Part shown: positions 18,486-28,859 of the stretch, one piece after another
Layout: the number at the start of each line of letters is the position of its first letter
How positions within the stretch are numbered: the stretch's first letter is position 1
The notes under the pieces: model-generated
The model's input: the letters and a program-made list of their open reading frames with translations, nothing else
Told to the model about the DNA's origin: nothing
The model's database searches: none
Made by a program: the position numbers and the translations under genes
NCBI GenBank assembly: GCA_002733215.1
Contig: NVUY01000014.1
Location: 1,242 to 65,241, forward strand
Direction: 5' to 3'
DNA length: 64,000 bases
Origin: Sulfurovum sp.
GTDB lineage: Bacteria; Campylobacterota; Campylobacteria; Campylobacterales; Sulfurovaceae

Positions 18486-19397
18486 ATGGCATTAGGCAGA
18501 GGACTTGGAGAGATTCTTTCGGAAGTGGAAGAAGCGTATGAAAAAGATCTGAGTGACATAGACAGTTTTGAACTTAATGCACAGGGCGCAAGAGTAGAAG
18601 AACTCTCTGTTGACAGTATCAGTCCCAATCCTTTTCAACCTCGTACCCATTTTGATGAACAGGCACTTAAAGAGTTAAGTGAATCTATCACAGAGCATGG
18701 ATTGCTTCAACCTATTGTTGTCATAGAAAAAGAAGACGGTTATCTTCTGATCGCAGGGGAACGTCGTTTAAGAGCACATAAACTTGCGAATATGGAAACA
18801 ATTAAAGCGATTATCGCTGATGCGGATATAGATGAAGTAAGACTTCGTGAACTAGCCCTGATTGAAAATATCCAAAGAGAAAATCTTAACGCAATAGAAC
18901 TGGCAAACTCTTATTCAGAATTGATCAAAGTACACAATATCACCCATGATGAACTCTCTTCCGTTGTACATAAAAGCCGTTCCCAGATCACCAATACCAT
19001 GCGCCTTCTGACGCTTTCAAAGTATGCACAGGAACAAGTTGTTTCTGAAAAAATTTCTCAGGGACATGCCAAGGTCATAGTGGGACTTGATGAAAAAAAG
19101 CAAAAGATTATCATTGACTCTGTCATCGGACAGAAGCTCTCTGTACGTGATGCAGAGAAAATGGTGAAGCGTCATAAAGAGAAAAGTACGCCACCTACAC
19201 CTAAAACAGTGACAGAAAGCCTAGTTCCATCGTATGCTGATGTGATTAAAGAATCATTGCCTTTTGAACATAAGATCAAAGCAAAAAGTATTGAGATACA
19301 TTTTAAAAATAAAGAAGAGATAGAAAAGTTTTTAGGACTTTTAACAATTCAAAAAGAGAAGAAGTCAAGTACATTGTTAGAACGTATACTTCAATAA
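18486..19397 (+). CDS. parB: Chromosome partitioning protein ParB
   Basis: A 303-residue CTP-dependent DNA clamp that loads at parS. It starts MALGRGLGEILSEVEEAYEK, with the ParA-stimulating N-terminal LGRGL motif. The CTPase/ParB domain has NPFQPRTHFDEQALKELSES and ERRLRAHKLANM (GERRxRA motif); the helix-turn-helix lies around SSVVHKSRSQITNTMRLLTL. A variable linker and short C-terminal dimerisation region end the protein. Adjacent to parA, last gene before the ATP synthase operon. Confidence 0.97.
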   Translation: MALGRGLGEILSEVEEAYEKDLSDIDSFELNAQGARVEELSVDSISPNPFQPRTHFDEQALKELSESITEHGLLQPIVVIEKEDGYLLIAGERRLRAHKLANMETIKAIIADADIDEVRLRELALIENIQRENLNAIELANSYSELIKVHNITHDELSSVVHKSRSQITNTMRLLTLSKYAQEQVVSEKISQGHAKVIVGLDEKKQKIIIDSVIGQKLSVRDAEKMVKRHKEKSTPPTPKTVTESLVPSYADVIKESLPFEHKIKAKSIEIHFKNKEEIEKFLGLLTIQKEKKSSTLLERILQ

Positions 19398-19475
19398 AAC
19401 AGCAGTAAATACAATTCATCGTTCTATTTTAATAAAAACCCACGTATTTTAATGACCCCCTCATAAGATAAATGT

Positions 19476-19481
19476 TAAAAT
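19476..19481 (+). promoter_or_regulatory. Putative -10 box of the atp operon
   Basis: TAAAAT in GTTAAAATAGCGC, 27 bases before the first atp start codon, in the 110-base gap after parB. No convincing -35 was seen. Confidence 0.45.
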
Positions 19482-19507
19482 AGCGCGAAATTACACGAGG
19501 AGTTTTA

Positions 19508-19930
19508 ATGCTTGACATACATTTATCATTGATGTTGTTCGTCTTAGCTTTGTTTCTGTCCCTGCTTGTTCTTTTAAATAATATGCTATTTCAGCCCTTG
19601 ATCAAATTCATGGATGATAGAGATAACTCTATAGCAAAAGATTTAAAAGCAGCAAAAAGTTTCAGCGGCAACAGTGATGAACTTAATGCTAAAGCGAATG
19701 AAAATATTAGCAATGCTAAAAATGAAGCCGCTTCAATAAGACAGAAAGCGATCGATGACGAAAAAACATTGGCTGCAAGTAAAGTCGAAACAAAACAGAG
19801 TGAACTTGACAAAGAGTATGAAAAATTTGTTGAGAAGTTATCTTCAGAAAAAGAGAGCCTTAAAAATTCTCTTCTTTCTCAAATGCCTCTTTTTAAAGAG
19901 AGCCTAAAAGCTAAATTTAGCAAATTATAG
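19508..19930 (+). CDS. atpF': F1Fo ATP synthase subunit b'
   Basis: A 140-residue peripheral-stalk protein. One N-terminal transmembrane helix (LSLMLFVLALFLSLLVLLNN, about residues 6-25) is followed by FQPLIKFMDDRDNSIAKDLK and a long charged coiled coil. The b/b' pair (two different b-type genes) is typical of Campylobacterota. AGGAG precedes the ATG. No atpB or atpE is next to it: subunits a and c must be encoded elsewhere. Confidence 0.93.
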   Translation: MLDIHLSLMLFVLALFLSLLVLLNNMLFQPLIKFMDDRDNSIAKDLKAAKSFSGNSDELNAKANENISNAKNEAASIRQKAIDDEKTLAASKVETKQSELDKEYEKFVEKLSSEKESLKNSLLSQMPLFKESLKAKFSKL

Positions 19931-19942
19931 GAAGGGATGAAT

Positions 19943-20491
19943 ATGAAAAAAATTGTACTATTGTCTTTGCTTGTTTTGCCTGTTATTCTTTTAGCATCTG
20001 GGGCTCCAGAGGGTGAAGTAACTCGTTACTTTGAACAAACGGGTAGAGAAAATGATTTTTGGCCAAGATTGGTGAACTTCATTATCTTTGCATCACTGCT
20101 TTACTATTTGATCGCCAACCCGATCAAAAACTTCTTTAAAGGCAGAAGTGAAGGTATCGCAACACAGCTCAATGAGATAGAAGCGAAACTTCAAGCGGCA
20201 AAAGATGAAAAGAAAGAGGCTCAAACACGTTTAGATGCGAGTAGTAAAAAAGCTGAAGAGATCATTGAAGATGCAAAAAAAGAGGCAGCTTATTTAGCGC
20301 AAAAGATCGTTGAAGAAAATAAAAATGAGTTAGTTCTTATGGATAAACAATTTGCAGAGAAGATGACGTCAGAAGAAAGAAAAGCTGCAAGAGAAGCGAT
20401 AGATGAGATCTTGAATGAGAATATCACGAATGATGACATTATGATCAGTGAATCTAAAGTAGTTGATATTATTTCTAAGAAGGTGGCATAG
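19943..20491 (+). CDS. atpF: F1Fo ATP synthase subunit b
   Basis: Second peripheral-stalk subunit, 182 residues from ATG 19943 (better spaced from AGGAAGGG than the ATG at 19937). It begins with a signal-like hydrophobic segment (KKIVLLSLLVLPVILLASG), then a membrane helix at about 44-62 (LVNFIIFASLLYYLIANP) and the coiled coil NEIEAKLQAAKDEKKEAQTR. The extra N-terminal hydrophobic stretch is a feature of Campylobacterota AtpF proteins. It ends one base before atpH. Confidence 0.93.
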   Translation: MKKIVLLSLLVLPVILLASGAPEGEVTRYFEQTGRENDFWPRLVNFIIFASLLYYLIANPIKNFFKGRSEGIATQLNEIEAKLQAAKDEKKEAQTRLDASSKKAEEIIEDAKKEAAYLAQKIVEENKNELVLMDKQFAEKMTSEERKAAREAIDEILNENITNDDIMISESKVVDIISKKVA

Positions 20492-20492
20492 C

Positions 20493-21017
20493 ATGGAAGA
20501 GTTAATCGCTAAAAGATATGCACAGGCACTTTCATCAGTGAGTAAAAATATCAAAGATATTGCAGAAGAACTCAATGTACTGACAGAAGCTGTCTCTTCG
20601 GAAGAGGTCATGTCAGCATTGACTTCTCCTATCGTTTCACCTGAGAAAAAGACAGAGATGATCTTGTCTGCGATCTCTGATGACGATAATACACTTGTGA
20701 ATTTTATCAAGATCTTAGGTGAGAACAGAAGACTTGATCTGATTCCGGCTATTTCCAAAGTCTTGAATGCGGACTTACGAAAAGAGTCTAATAAATACAA
20801 AGGTGTATTGAAGAGCAAAAAGAAACTTGACAAAGAAGAATTAAGTAAGCTCGAAGAGACACTTAAAAGATATACAGGTTCTACGATTAAATTGAAACAG
20901 GAAAAAACGGATCTTGACGGCTTACGTGTTTCGGTTGATGATTTGGGTATTGAGGTTAACTTCTCTAAGCAGAGAGTTAAAGAACAACTAATTGATTTCA
21001 TTAAGAAATCTTTGTAG
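20493..21017 (+). CDS. atpH: F1Fo ATP synthase subunit delta
   Basis: A 174-residue subunit that caps F1 and joins it to the b subunits. It starts MEELIAKRYAQALSSVSKN, the usual delta N-terminus (IAKRYAxAL). I chose ATG 20493 rather than an upstream in-frame start inside atpF. The C-terminal DDLGIEVNFSKQRVKEQLIDF is the conserved delta end (GG(F/L)...D..IDxSIxxqL). Alignment to the family is clear at both ends but weak in the middle, as is normal for delta. Confidence 0.93.
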   Translation: MEELIAKRYAQALSSVSKNIKDIAEELNVLTEAVSSEEVMSALTSPIVSPEKKTEMILSAISDDDNTLVNFIKILGENRRLDLIPAISKVLNADLRKESNKYKGVLKSKKKLDKEELSKLEETLKRYTGSTIKLKQEKTDLDGLRVSVDDLGIEVNFSKQRVKEQLIDFIKKSL

Positions 21018-21041
21018 TTATCTAACAGTAAAGGAGTATCA

Positions 21042-22556
21042 GTGGCAGTAAAATTGCAAGCAGATGAGATAAGTTCGATCATCAAAGAGAGAATTGAGAA
21101 CTTTGAGATTGATGTTGACATCAATGAAGTAGGAAAAGTAGTAGGTATCGCAGATAGCGTTTCAACAGTATATGGTCTTAACAATGTTATGGCAGGTGAG
21201 GTTGTAGAGTTTGATAACGGTACAAAAGGACTCGTATTAAACCTTGAAGAAGCAAGTGTAGGTATTGTTGTTCTTGGGTCAAGTGCCGGAATCAAAGAAG
21301 GTATGAGCGTTAAGAGACGTGGAGAACTTCTTCAGACACCGGTTGGTGATGCTGTCATAGGGAGAGTTGTAAATGCACTGGGTGAGCCTATCGATGATAA
21401 AGGTGCGATAGATACAACTGAGTATAGATTTATCGAAGAAAAAGCACCAGGGATCATGGCTAGAAAATCAGTACATGAGCCGCTCCAAACAGGTATTAAA
21501 GCGATCGATGCACTTGTACCGGTTGGTAGAGGGCAAAGAGAGCTTATCATTGGTGACAGACAAACAGGTAAAACAACGTTGGCTATCGATACGATCATCA
21601 ACCAAAAAGGTCAGGATGTTATCTGTATCTATGTAGCGATCGGTCAAAAACAATCCACAGTAGCGGCGACAGTGAAAACACTTGAAGAGCATGGTGCAAT
21701 GGAGTATACAATTATAGTTACTGCTGGTGCTTCCGATGCTGCATCACTTCAATATCTTTCACCATATACCGGTGTAGCAATGGCTGAGTACTTCAGAGAC
21801 AATGGCAGACATGCAGTTATCTTCTATGATGACCTTTCTAAACATGCGGTTGCATACAGAGAGATGTCACTTATCTTGAGAAGACCTCCGGGTCGTGAAG
21901 CATACCCAGGGGATGTTTTCTATCTACACTCAAGATTACTAGAAAGAGCTGCAAAGCTTTCTGATGAATTAGGTGCTGGTTCAATTACTGCATTCCCTAT
22001 CATTGAAACTCAAGCAGGTGATGTTGCGGCATATATCCCGACAAACGTTATTTCGATCACAGATGGTCAAATTTTCCTTGAGACTGACTTGTTCAACTCA
22101 GGTATAAGACCGGCGATCAACGTAGGACTTTCTGTTTCTCGTGTTGGTGGTGCTGCTCAAATTAAAGCAATGAAACAAGTTGCAGGAACATTGAGACTTG
22201 ACCTTGCTTCATTTAGAGAGCTTCAGGCATTTGCACAATTTGCATCTGATCTTGATGAATATACAAGAGGTCAACTGGAGCGTGGTCAAAGAATGGTAGA
22301 AGTGCTTAAGCAAGGACCATTTTCTCCCGTGCCTGTTGAAAAACAAGTGGTTATCATCTTTGCCGGTGCACAGGGATACCTGGATGACATTGCTGTCTCT
22401 TCTGTCACAAAATTTGAAGCAGATCTTATGCCATTCATGGAAGCAAAATATTCAAATATTTTGGATGCTATCAGAAGTGAAAAAAAGATATCTGATGATA
22501 CAGATGCAGAACTACGTAAAGCTATCGAAGATTTCAAAGCTTCATTTGCTGAGTAA
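21042..22556 (+). CDS. atpA: F1Fo ATP synthase subunit alpha
   Basis: A 504-residue nucleotide-binding, non-catalytic subunit. GTG start at 21042 after AAGGAG. Walker [17 protein letters not shown] (near residue 170), the [20 protein letters not shown] block, and [17 protein letters not shown] (alpha signature with the catalytic-site Arg finger region) are present. Full length, no anomalies. Confidence 0.98.
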   Translation: MAVKLQADEISSIIKERIENFEIDVDINEVGKVVGIADSVSTVYGLNNVMAGEVVEFDNGTKGLVLNLEEASVGIVVLGSSAGIKEGMSVKRRGELLQTPVGDAVIGRVVNALGEPIDDKGAIDTTEYRFIEEKAPGIMARKSVHEPLQTGIKAIDALVPVGRGQRELIIGDRQTGKTTLAIDTIINQKGQDVICIYVAIGQKQSTVAATVKTLEEHGAMEYTIIVTAGASDAASLQYLSPYTGVAMAEYFRDNGRHAVIFYDDLSKHAVAYREMSLILRRPPGREAYPGDVFYLHSRLLERAAKLSDELGAGSITAFPIIETQAGDVAAYIPTNVISITDGQIFLETDLFNSGIRPAINVGLSVSRVGGAAQIKAMKQVAGTLRLDLASFRELQAFAQFASDLDEYTRGQLERGQRMVEVLKQGPFSPVPVEKQVVIIFAGAQGYLDDIAVSSVTKFEADLMPFMEAKYSNILDAIRSEKKISDDTDAELRKAIEDFKASFAE

Positions 22557-22568
22557 GAAAGGCTTATC

Positions 22569-24871
<2,303 letters not shown>

Positions 24872-24905
24872 TCGTATTGAAGATTTGGTATTTTAAAGGA
24901 TAATT

Positions 24906-25292
24906 ATGGAACTTATGAAGCTAGAAATAGTCACACCGGACGGTGTGATCTTTGACGCTGAAGTAAAACAGGTGACACTGCCAGGGTCTGAAGGTGAATT
25001 TGGTGTTTTAGCCAAACATGCTACTTTGGTATCGTTACTTGATACAGGTGTGATCGTTATCGAAAAATCAGACTCAAGTGAACTGGCAGTCGCTATTAAC
25101 TCCGGGTATGTAAAAGTCGATGAAGAAAAAACCACTTGTATCGTAGATGGTGCAGTGGCTCTCTCTGGTGATGACAGTGACCTTGCTAAAGCACTTGAAG
25201 AAGCCAAAACGTTGCTCAAGAGCACAGAATCTTCTAATACAGCTATCGCAGCGGCGGTAAGCAAAGTAGAACACATCGGAAAGTCTCTTTAA
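24906..25292 (+). CDS. atpC: F1Fo ATP synthase subunit epsilon
   Basis: A 128-residue subunit with the N-terminal beta-sandwich (LEIVTPDGVIFDAEVKQVTL then GSEGEFGVLAKHATLVSLL) and a short C-terminal helical part. It may inhibit ATP hydrolysis as in other bacteria. It directly precedes tolQ by one base, as in Campylobacter, so the envelope genes are probably in the same transcript. Confidence 0.96.
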   Translation: MELMKLEIVTPDGVIFDAEVKQVTLPGSEGEFGVLAKHATLVSLLDTGVIVIEKSDSSELAVAINSGYVKVDEEKTTCIVDGAVALSGDDSDLAKALEEAKTLLKSTESSNTAIAAAVSKVEHIGKSL

Positions 25293-25293
25293 A

Positions 25294-25872
25294 TTGGGGT
25301 CTCTCCTGGATTATTTCATAGACAGCAGTGCAATTACTATTTTTGTACTGCTTCTGCTATCAGTCTATTTTATCGCTACATTTTGGGTATTCTTAGACAG
25401 ATTTTATATTTTAAACTCTCGTATAGTTTCTGAAGCAAAATCACTTAAAGCACTCTATACAGGTCAGTCAAAATCAGTGGCACGTAACTCACTTATTTTT
25501 ACTTATCTCTCTCGTGTGAATACACCCAATAAAGCCATACTCGAAGCAGCCTCTTCTGATGCGATTCGTGTGTCAACAAAAGGGCTTACCTGGCTTTCCA
25601 TCATCGCCTCTACTTCTCCGTTCATCGGTCTTTTTGGTACGGTTATAGGTATACTGGAGACTTTTTCTATGCTTGGTTCGCAATCATCAGCTTCTTTGTC
25701 TGTGATTGCTCCAGCTATCTCTGAAGCACTTATCGCTACGGCAGCCGGTATTGCTGTAGCTGTATTTGCTTATACTTTTCATTTGATTTTAAAGAGAAAA
25801 GCATATGAGCTCTCTTCGCTTCTCTCTTCACAGTCTGAAGTCATTCTTTCTCAGGTAGATGAGGAAGAGTAG
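25294..25872 (+). CDS. tolQ: TolQ/ExbB-family proton channel protein
   Basis: A 192-residue inner-membrane protein with three predicted helices: about 8-32 (ITIFVLLLLSVYFIATFWVF), 100-125 (SIIASTSPFIGLFGTVIGIL, the conserved MotA/TolQ/ExbB core) and 140-165 (APAISEALIATAAGIAVAVF). With TolR it uses the proton gradient to drive TolA. It starts with TTG at 25294, one base after the atpC stop, with no other in-frame start nearby. TolQ and ExbB cannot be told apart with certainty; the TolB-Pal genes further down favour TolQ. Confidence 0.9.
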   Translation: MGSLLDYFIDSSAITIFVLLLLSVYFIATFWVFLDRFYILNSRIVSEAKSLKALYTGQSKSVARNSLIFTYLSRVNTPNKAILEAASSDAIRVSTKGLTWLSIIASTSPFIGLFGTVIGILETFSMLGSQSSASLSVIAPAISEALIATAAGIAVAVFAYTFHLILKRKAYELSSLLSSQSEVILSQVDEEE

Positions 25873-26267
25873 TGTCTAAAGACTTTTCTTGGGATGATAG
25901 TCCAGACTTAAACATTACACCTCTGATGGATGTGATGTTGGTCTTGATGGCGATACTGATGGTGACTGCACCTACACTGACTTTTCAAGAACAGATCACA
26001 CTGCCTCAGGGTTCCAAAACGGTACAAGTGACAAAGCAGAAAACAATTACAATACGCATGGATACAAAGAAAGTTATACGAATAAAAAATGATGAATATC
26101 AATTAGATACTTTTGCGGATGATTTTGTAAATAAGTATACAATGTTTGATAAAGGTGCAGAAGTCTATATACACGCAGATGAAGAGTTAAAATATAAGGA
26201 TGTCATGTATTTACTTAAAAGTGTTAAGGCAGCTGGTTTTGAGAAGGTGTCACTCATAACATTATGA
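25872..26267 (+). CDS. tolR: TolR/ExbD-family protein
   Basis: A 131-residue partner of TolQ. One N-terminal membrane helix, DVMLVLMAILMVTAPTLTF, carries the proton-path Asp in LNITPLMDVMLVL (MDVMLVLL motif); the periplasmic domain ends VMYLLKSVKAAGFEKVSLIT. GTG start overlapping the tolQ stop, and the end overlaps the next gene by 4, so translation is coupled. It may equally be named ExbD. Confidence 0.9.
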   Translation: MSKDFSWDDSPDLNITPLMDVMLVLMAILMVTAPTLTFQEQITLPQGSKTVQVTKQKTITIRMDTKKVIRIKNDEYQLDTFADDFVNKYTMFDKGAEVYIHADEELKYKDVMYLLKSVKAAGFEKVSLITL

Positions 26268-27061
26268 TAAAAAAGTCTTCTACCTTTATCTCCGGAGTTT
26301 TGGCGTTTGGTATCTATTTTATACTCATTGGTTTACTGATCTTTTATTTTAATACACGTGATGAAAAAAAGTCTGTACGTTATGTTAAAAAAGATGAACA
26401 TCGTATTCAGGTAGCGATCTCTGCACCCAAAAAAGCTGTAAAAGCTAAACCCTCAAAGCCAAAAGTCAAGCCGAAGAGCAAACCTAAAAAGCCAAAAGTG
26501 AAACCAAAGCCGAGACCGAAGCCAAAAAAAGAGGTCAAGAAAAAGGTGATCAAAGAGAAAGTGGTCAAAAAAAAGGTGATAAAGAAAAAAGATGTAAATC
26601 TTACAAAACCTAAAAAAGTAAACAAGCCTAAAGATCTTTTTGCCAATGTCTCTTCAGAAAAGAAAGTAAAAAAAACCAAGTTTAAAATGGAAATTACGGA
26701 TAAGCCTGTAAAGCCAAAGGAAAATAAGCTCATTAAAGTAAGTGCAAGTTCTCTGGTCTCTGACTCATTAAAAGTGCAAAAAAGCTCTGACAGCGGTGTA
26801 GAGAGTGAATATTTGGCTTATGTGCAAAGTATGCTTGAAGGCTGGCCTGCACAGAGTGATTATGCAGGAGAAAAGGTCAAAGTATTACTGCAGATCAATC
26901 CTTCAGGTTTCTTTGAGTTTAGGGTAAAGAGCGCATCTAACAATCAAAATTTCAATGAGGGTCTGATAGAATATCTGGAGCAGCTTCAAGAGATAGGGTT
27001 TGGTCGGCACAAAGGTGAAAGAACGTATCAGTTTGAAGCAGAATTCATAGCGAAAGAATAG
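26264..27061 (+). CDS. TolA/TonB-like periplasm-spanning protein
   Basis: A 265-residue protein with one N-terminal anchor (FISGVLAFGIYFILIGLLIF, about 8-27), then a very long Lys/Pro/Val-rich linker (repeats of KPKVKPKSKPKKP and KKVIKEK types, about 55-125), and a compact C-terminal domain (ESEYLAYVQSMLEGWPAQSD ... VKVLLQINPSGFFEFRVKSA) of the TonB/TolA fold. The architecture fits a rod that reaches across the periplasm to TolB/Pal. Next to tolQR it is most likely TolA. The tolB gene, normally next, is 6 kb away. Confidence 0.85.
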   Translation: MIKKSSTFISGVLAFGIYFILIGLLIFYFNTRDEKKSVRYVKKDEHRIQVAISAPKKAVKAKPSKPKVKPKSKPKKPKVKPKPRPKPKKEVKKKVIKEKVVKKKVIKKKDVNLTKPKKVNKPKDLFANVSSEKKVKKTKFKMEITDKPVKPKENKLIKVSASSLVSDSLKVQKSSDSGVESEYLAYVQSMLEGWPAQSDYAGEKVKVLLQINPSGFFEFRVKSASNNQNFNEGLIEYLEQLQEIGFGRHKGERTYQFEAEFIAKE

Positions 27062-27070
27062 GGTGACAAG

Positions 27071-27922
27071 ATGCATAAAACCATAGCATATCAAGGTGTA
27101 CAGGGTGCGTATTCGGAGCAGGCATGCAGAAATGCCTATGGTACCTATGAGACCATAGCCTGTGATACTTTCCAGGAAGCGATGTGGATGGTGGAGCGCG
27201 GAGATGCAGATCTGGCTATGATCCCCCTGGAAAACTCTACGGCGGGAAGAGTGGAAGAGATCTATAGACTGATCCCTCAAATGGCACTGCATGTGATCGC
27301 TGAACATTTTGAACCTATCGTGCATTGTCTACTTGTACTACCAGAGGTAAAATTTGAAGAGTTAAAAACTGTTGCTTCCCATCCTCAGGCACTGGCACAG
27401 TGTCATAACAATATCCTCTCTTTGGGTTTAAAGGCAGAAGCAAAACTTGATACTGCCGGAGCTGCCAAGGAGTTGGCTGCATCAAAAGAGAGACACAAAG
27501 CAGCGATAGCATCGAAACTTGCAGCAGATATTTACGGCTTGGAGATCTTGAAAGAAAACTTTGAAGACATACATGGTAACACGACACGTTTCTTTATACT
27601 TTCAGCTGAAAAGACCGTACCTCCTCATGAACCTTCAAAAAAGTATATTACTTCACTGGTATTTCAGGTACAAAATATACCTTCTGCTCTCTATAAGGTA
27701 CTTGGCGGTTTTGCAAGTAATGGCATTAATCTTTTAAAGATAGAAAGTTATATGGGAACACAAATGCTTCCCGGGAGTCAGTTTCATGTCGATATTGACG
27801 GGCATATAGATTCTGATATCTTGAGAATAGCTTTAAAAGAAGTATCTTTTTTTGCAGAAGATGTCAGGATACTTGGTGTCTACGAAAGTCATAGAGGGCA
27901 TGAAGTGGAGTATGTGATCTAA
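27071..27922 (+). CDS. pheA: Prephenate dehydratase
   Basis: Converts prephenate to phenylpyruvate in phenylalanine synthesis. The 283 residues have a periplasmic-binding-like catalytic domain: IAYQGVQGAYSEQACRNAYG, MIPLENSTAGRVEE, and the catalytic NTTRFFILS. The C-terminal ACT domain (SLVFQVQNIPSALYKVLGGF, then GINLLKIESYMG) mediates feedback by phenylalanine; the usual ESRP reads ESYM here. No chorismate-mutase domain is fused at the N-terminus. The last 92 bases are repeated in degenerate form 0.5 kb downstream. The gene interrupts the usual tolA-tolB neighbourhood. Confidence 0.93.
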   Translation: MHKTIAYQGVQGAYSEQACRNAYGTYETIACDTFQEAMWMVERGDADLAMIPLENSTAGRVEEIYRLIPQMALHVIAEHFEPIVHCLLVLPEVKFEELKTVASHPQALAQCHNNILSLGLKAEAKLDTAGAAKELAASKERHKAAIASKLAADIYGLEILKENFEDIHGNTTRFFILSAEKTVPPHEPSKKYITSLVFQVQNIPSALYKVLGGFASNGINLLKIESYMGTQMLPGSQFHVDIDGHIDSDILRIALKEVSFFAEDVRILGVYESHRGHEVEYVI

Positions 27923-27923
27923 G
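27832..27923 (+). repeat. Direct repeat, copy 1 (functional pheA 3' end)
   Basis: The last 92 bases of pheA, TTTAAAAGA...GTGATCTAAG. A 90-base near copy in the same orientation is at 28350-28439. The final 43 bases or so, from GAAAGTCATAGAGGGC to the stop, are identical in both. Confidence 0.9.
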
Positions 27924-27988
27924 TATTTAAAAGATCAACTTGATGACAGTATCTGGGAGGAGAATATCTTCGACAGAAGGTTTGATTT

Positions 27989-28017
27989 TTGACATTTGAT
28001 TTTGGCTTGGGTATAAT
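27989..28017 (+). promoter_or_regulatory. Consensus sigma70 promoter
   Basis: TTGACA (27989-27994), exactly 17 bases, TATAAT (28012-28017): a full match to the sigma70 consensus, rare in this window. The ATG of the next ORF (28018) directly abuts the -10 box, so transcription should begin inside the first codons. It would strongly transcribe the two membrane miniprotein genes. Confidence 0.75.
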
Positions 28018-28251
28018 ATGGGTATAGGTAAAATAGACAAACAAAAAGAATTTATAGGATACTTGAAAGTTATTTTTAGTATCTTGATTGCAATCGATGT
28101 CTCTTTAGTGGCATGGATATTTAAACATAGTGAGACAATGAATGGCTTAGAGGTCATCGTACCTTTGGTCGTTGTAGTATTTGTGACTATAGCATTAATT
28201 TACACCAACATGACTATATTGAAAAAGATAGACCAACTTGAGGAGATGTGA
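28018..28251 (+). CDS. Two-helix membrane miniprotein (77 aa)
   Basis: A small protein with two hydrophobic helices: VIFSILIAIDVSLVAWIFKH (about 18-37) and VIVPLVVVVFVTIALIYTNM (about 45-64), with charged ends (GKIDKQKEF; KKIDQLEEM). The layout resembles small membrane proteins of mobile regions. If the consensus promoter is used, the ATG at 28018 lies upstream of the transcription start, and translation might start at TTG 28063 instead, still keeping both helices. Its stop overlaps the next small gene (ATGTGATG). It lies between the two pheA repeats. Function unknown. Confidence 0.65.
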   Translation: MGIGKIDKQKEFIGYLKVIFSILIAIDVSLVAWIFKHSETMNGLEVIVPLVVVVFVTIALIYTNMTILKKIDQLEEM

Positions 28252-28343
28252 TGATAGAATTTTTACCAATAATTGTAGCCATAATAGTATTTGGCGGTAT
28301 ACTGTACGCAGTGTATGATACCGTAACACACAATCAAATATAA
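28251..28343 (+). CDS. Single-helix membrane miniprotein (30 aa)
   Basis: A 30-codon gene whose ATG shares a base with the previous stop (TGATG) and has GAGGAG just upstream. The peptide starts MIEFLPIIVAIIVFGGILYA and ends VYDTVTHNQI: one hydrophobic helix with a short polar tail. Coupling to the preceding membrane miniprotein suggests a two-component unit. It ends 7 bases before the second pheA repeat. No family recognised; could be an immunity or toxin-like peptide but nothing proves it. Confidence 0.55.
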   Translation: MIEFLPIIVAIIVFGGILYAVYDTVTHNQI

Positions 28344-28349
28344 TGGGTA

Positions 28350-28439
28350 TTTAAAAGAGGTATCTTTTTTGCAGAAGATGTTGGATCCTTGGTGTATATG
28401 AAAGTCATAGAGGGCATGAAGTGGAGTATGTGATCTAAG
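28350..28439 (+). pseudogene. Degenerate duplicate of the pheA 3' end
   Basis: Ninety bases matching 27832-27923 in direct orientation with one T missing from the poly-T run, a second single-base deletion and several substitutions; only the last 14 or so codons and the stop are unchanged. It has no start and is a remnant. The pair brackets 426 bases holding the two miniprotein genes, the picture expected after insertion by recombination at a gene's 3' end. Confidence 0.85.
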
Positions 28440-28477
28440 ATATTACGGCACTAACTAAAAGTCGGAAAAACAAACAT

Positions 28478-28549
28478 AGGAAATGGAGACTCTCACCCAG
28501 GGGTATTTCCTGCGGGAAGCCCCGTCAATAGCCATGCTAAAGTAGTCAA
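28478..28549 (+). mobile_element. Possible right-end remnant of an IS200/IS605-type element
   Basis: A structured 72-base stretch: AGGAAAT (28478-28484) pairs with ATTTCCT (28505-28511) around GGAGACTCTCACCCAGGGGT, followed by GCGGGAAGCCCCGTC, a TAGC-CAT-GCTA hairpin (28529-28539) and GTAGTCAA. From memory this resembles the 3' ends of IS200/IS605 elements, where tnpB runs into its omega RNA (GGAAGCCCCG...GTAGTTCA). No tnpA or tnpB reading frame is present upstream. The similarity is a recollection, not a search result. Confidence 0.35.
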
Positions 28550-28573
28550 GATCTGTAAAATTCGTCCCTTTCA

Positions 28574-28606
28574 AAACCTTATAATCTTATATATTTTATA
28601 AGGTTT
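28574..28606. repeat. CCTTATAA hairpin, copy 1
   Basis: AAACCTTATAA (28574-28584) and TTATAAGGTTT (28596-28606), a perfect 11-bp stem with an 11-base loop. Nearly the same 32-base unit recurs at 29598 on the other side of the pentapeptide gene, and a third CCTTATAA hairpin is at 29681. No gene was seen in 28607-28835, which is AT-rich. Confidence 0.75.
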
Positions 28607-28859
28607 GGAGAATAGGACATTTTTTCTGTTATTGCCAAAAATCAATAGATAACGGAATACGTTGTCCAAATAACAGCTATTTTCAGGCTATAGGACATTA
28701 GTAATTATTATAATAATATGAATAACTAGGAAAATATACTAATTTTACCTCTCTACATGAATATTTAGACATGTTTGCTATACTTTTAATACAAAAATAT
28801 TGTAATAGTAGGACCCTTTGTTCCTCTAATAAATAGTTAGGCAATAAAAAGGAAGATGC

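Noticed and set aside
20369-21295. A long minus-strand open frame across atpH and the start of atpA
   Set aside because: Shadow of two confidently assigned ATP synthase genes; its translation is Ser/Leu-rich with no recognisable motif.
26404-26650. Low-complexity Lys/Pro repeat as a separate repeat element
   Set aside because: It encodes the periplasm-spanning linker expected in TolA/TonB proteins and needs no other explanation.
28574-28606. dif-type Xer recombination site
   Set aside because: Arms have the ATAA/TTAT inner ends of dif sites but the central spacer is 11 bases, not 6-8, and the arms do not match the XerH/difH sequences as I recall them.
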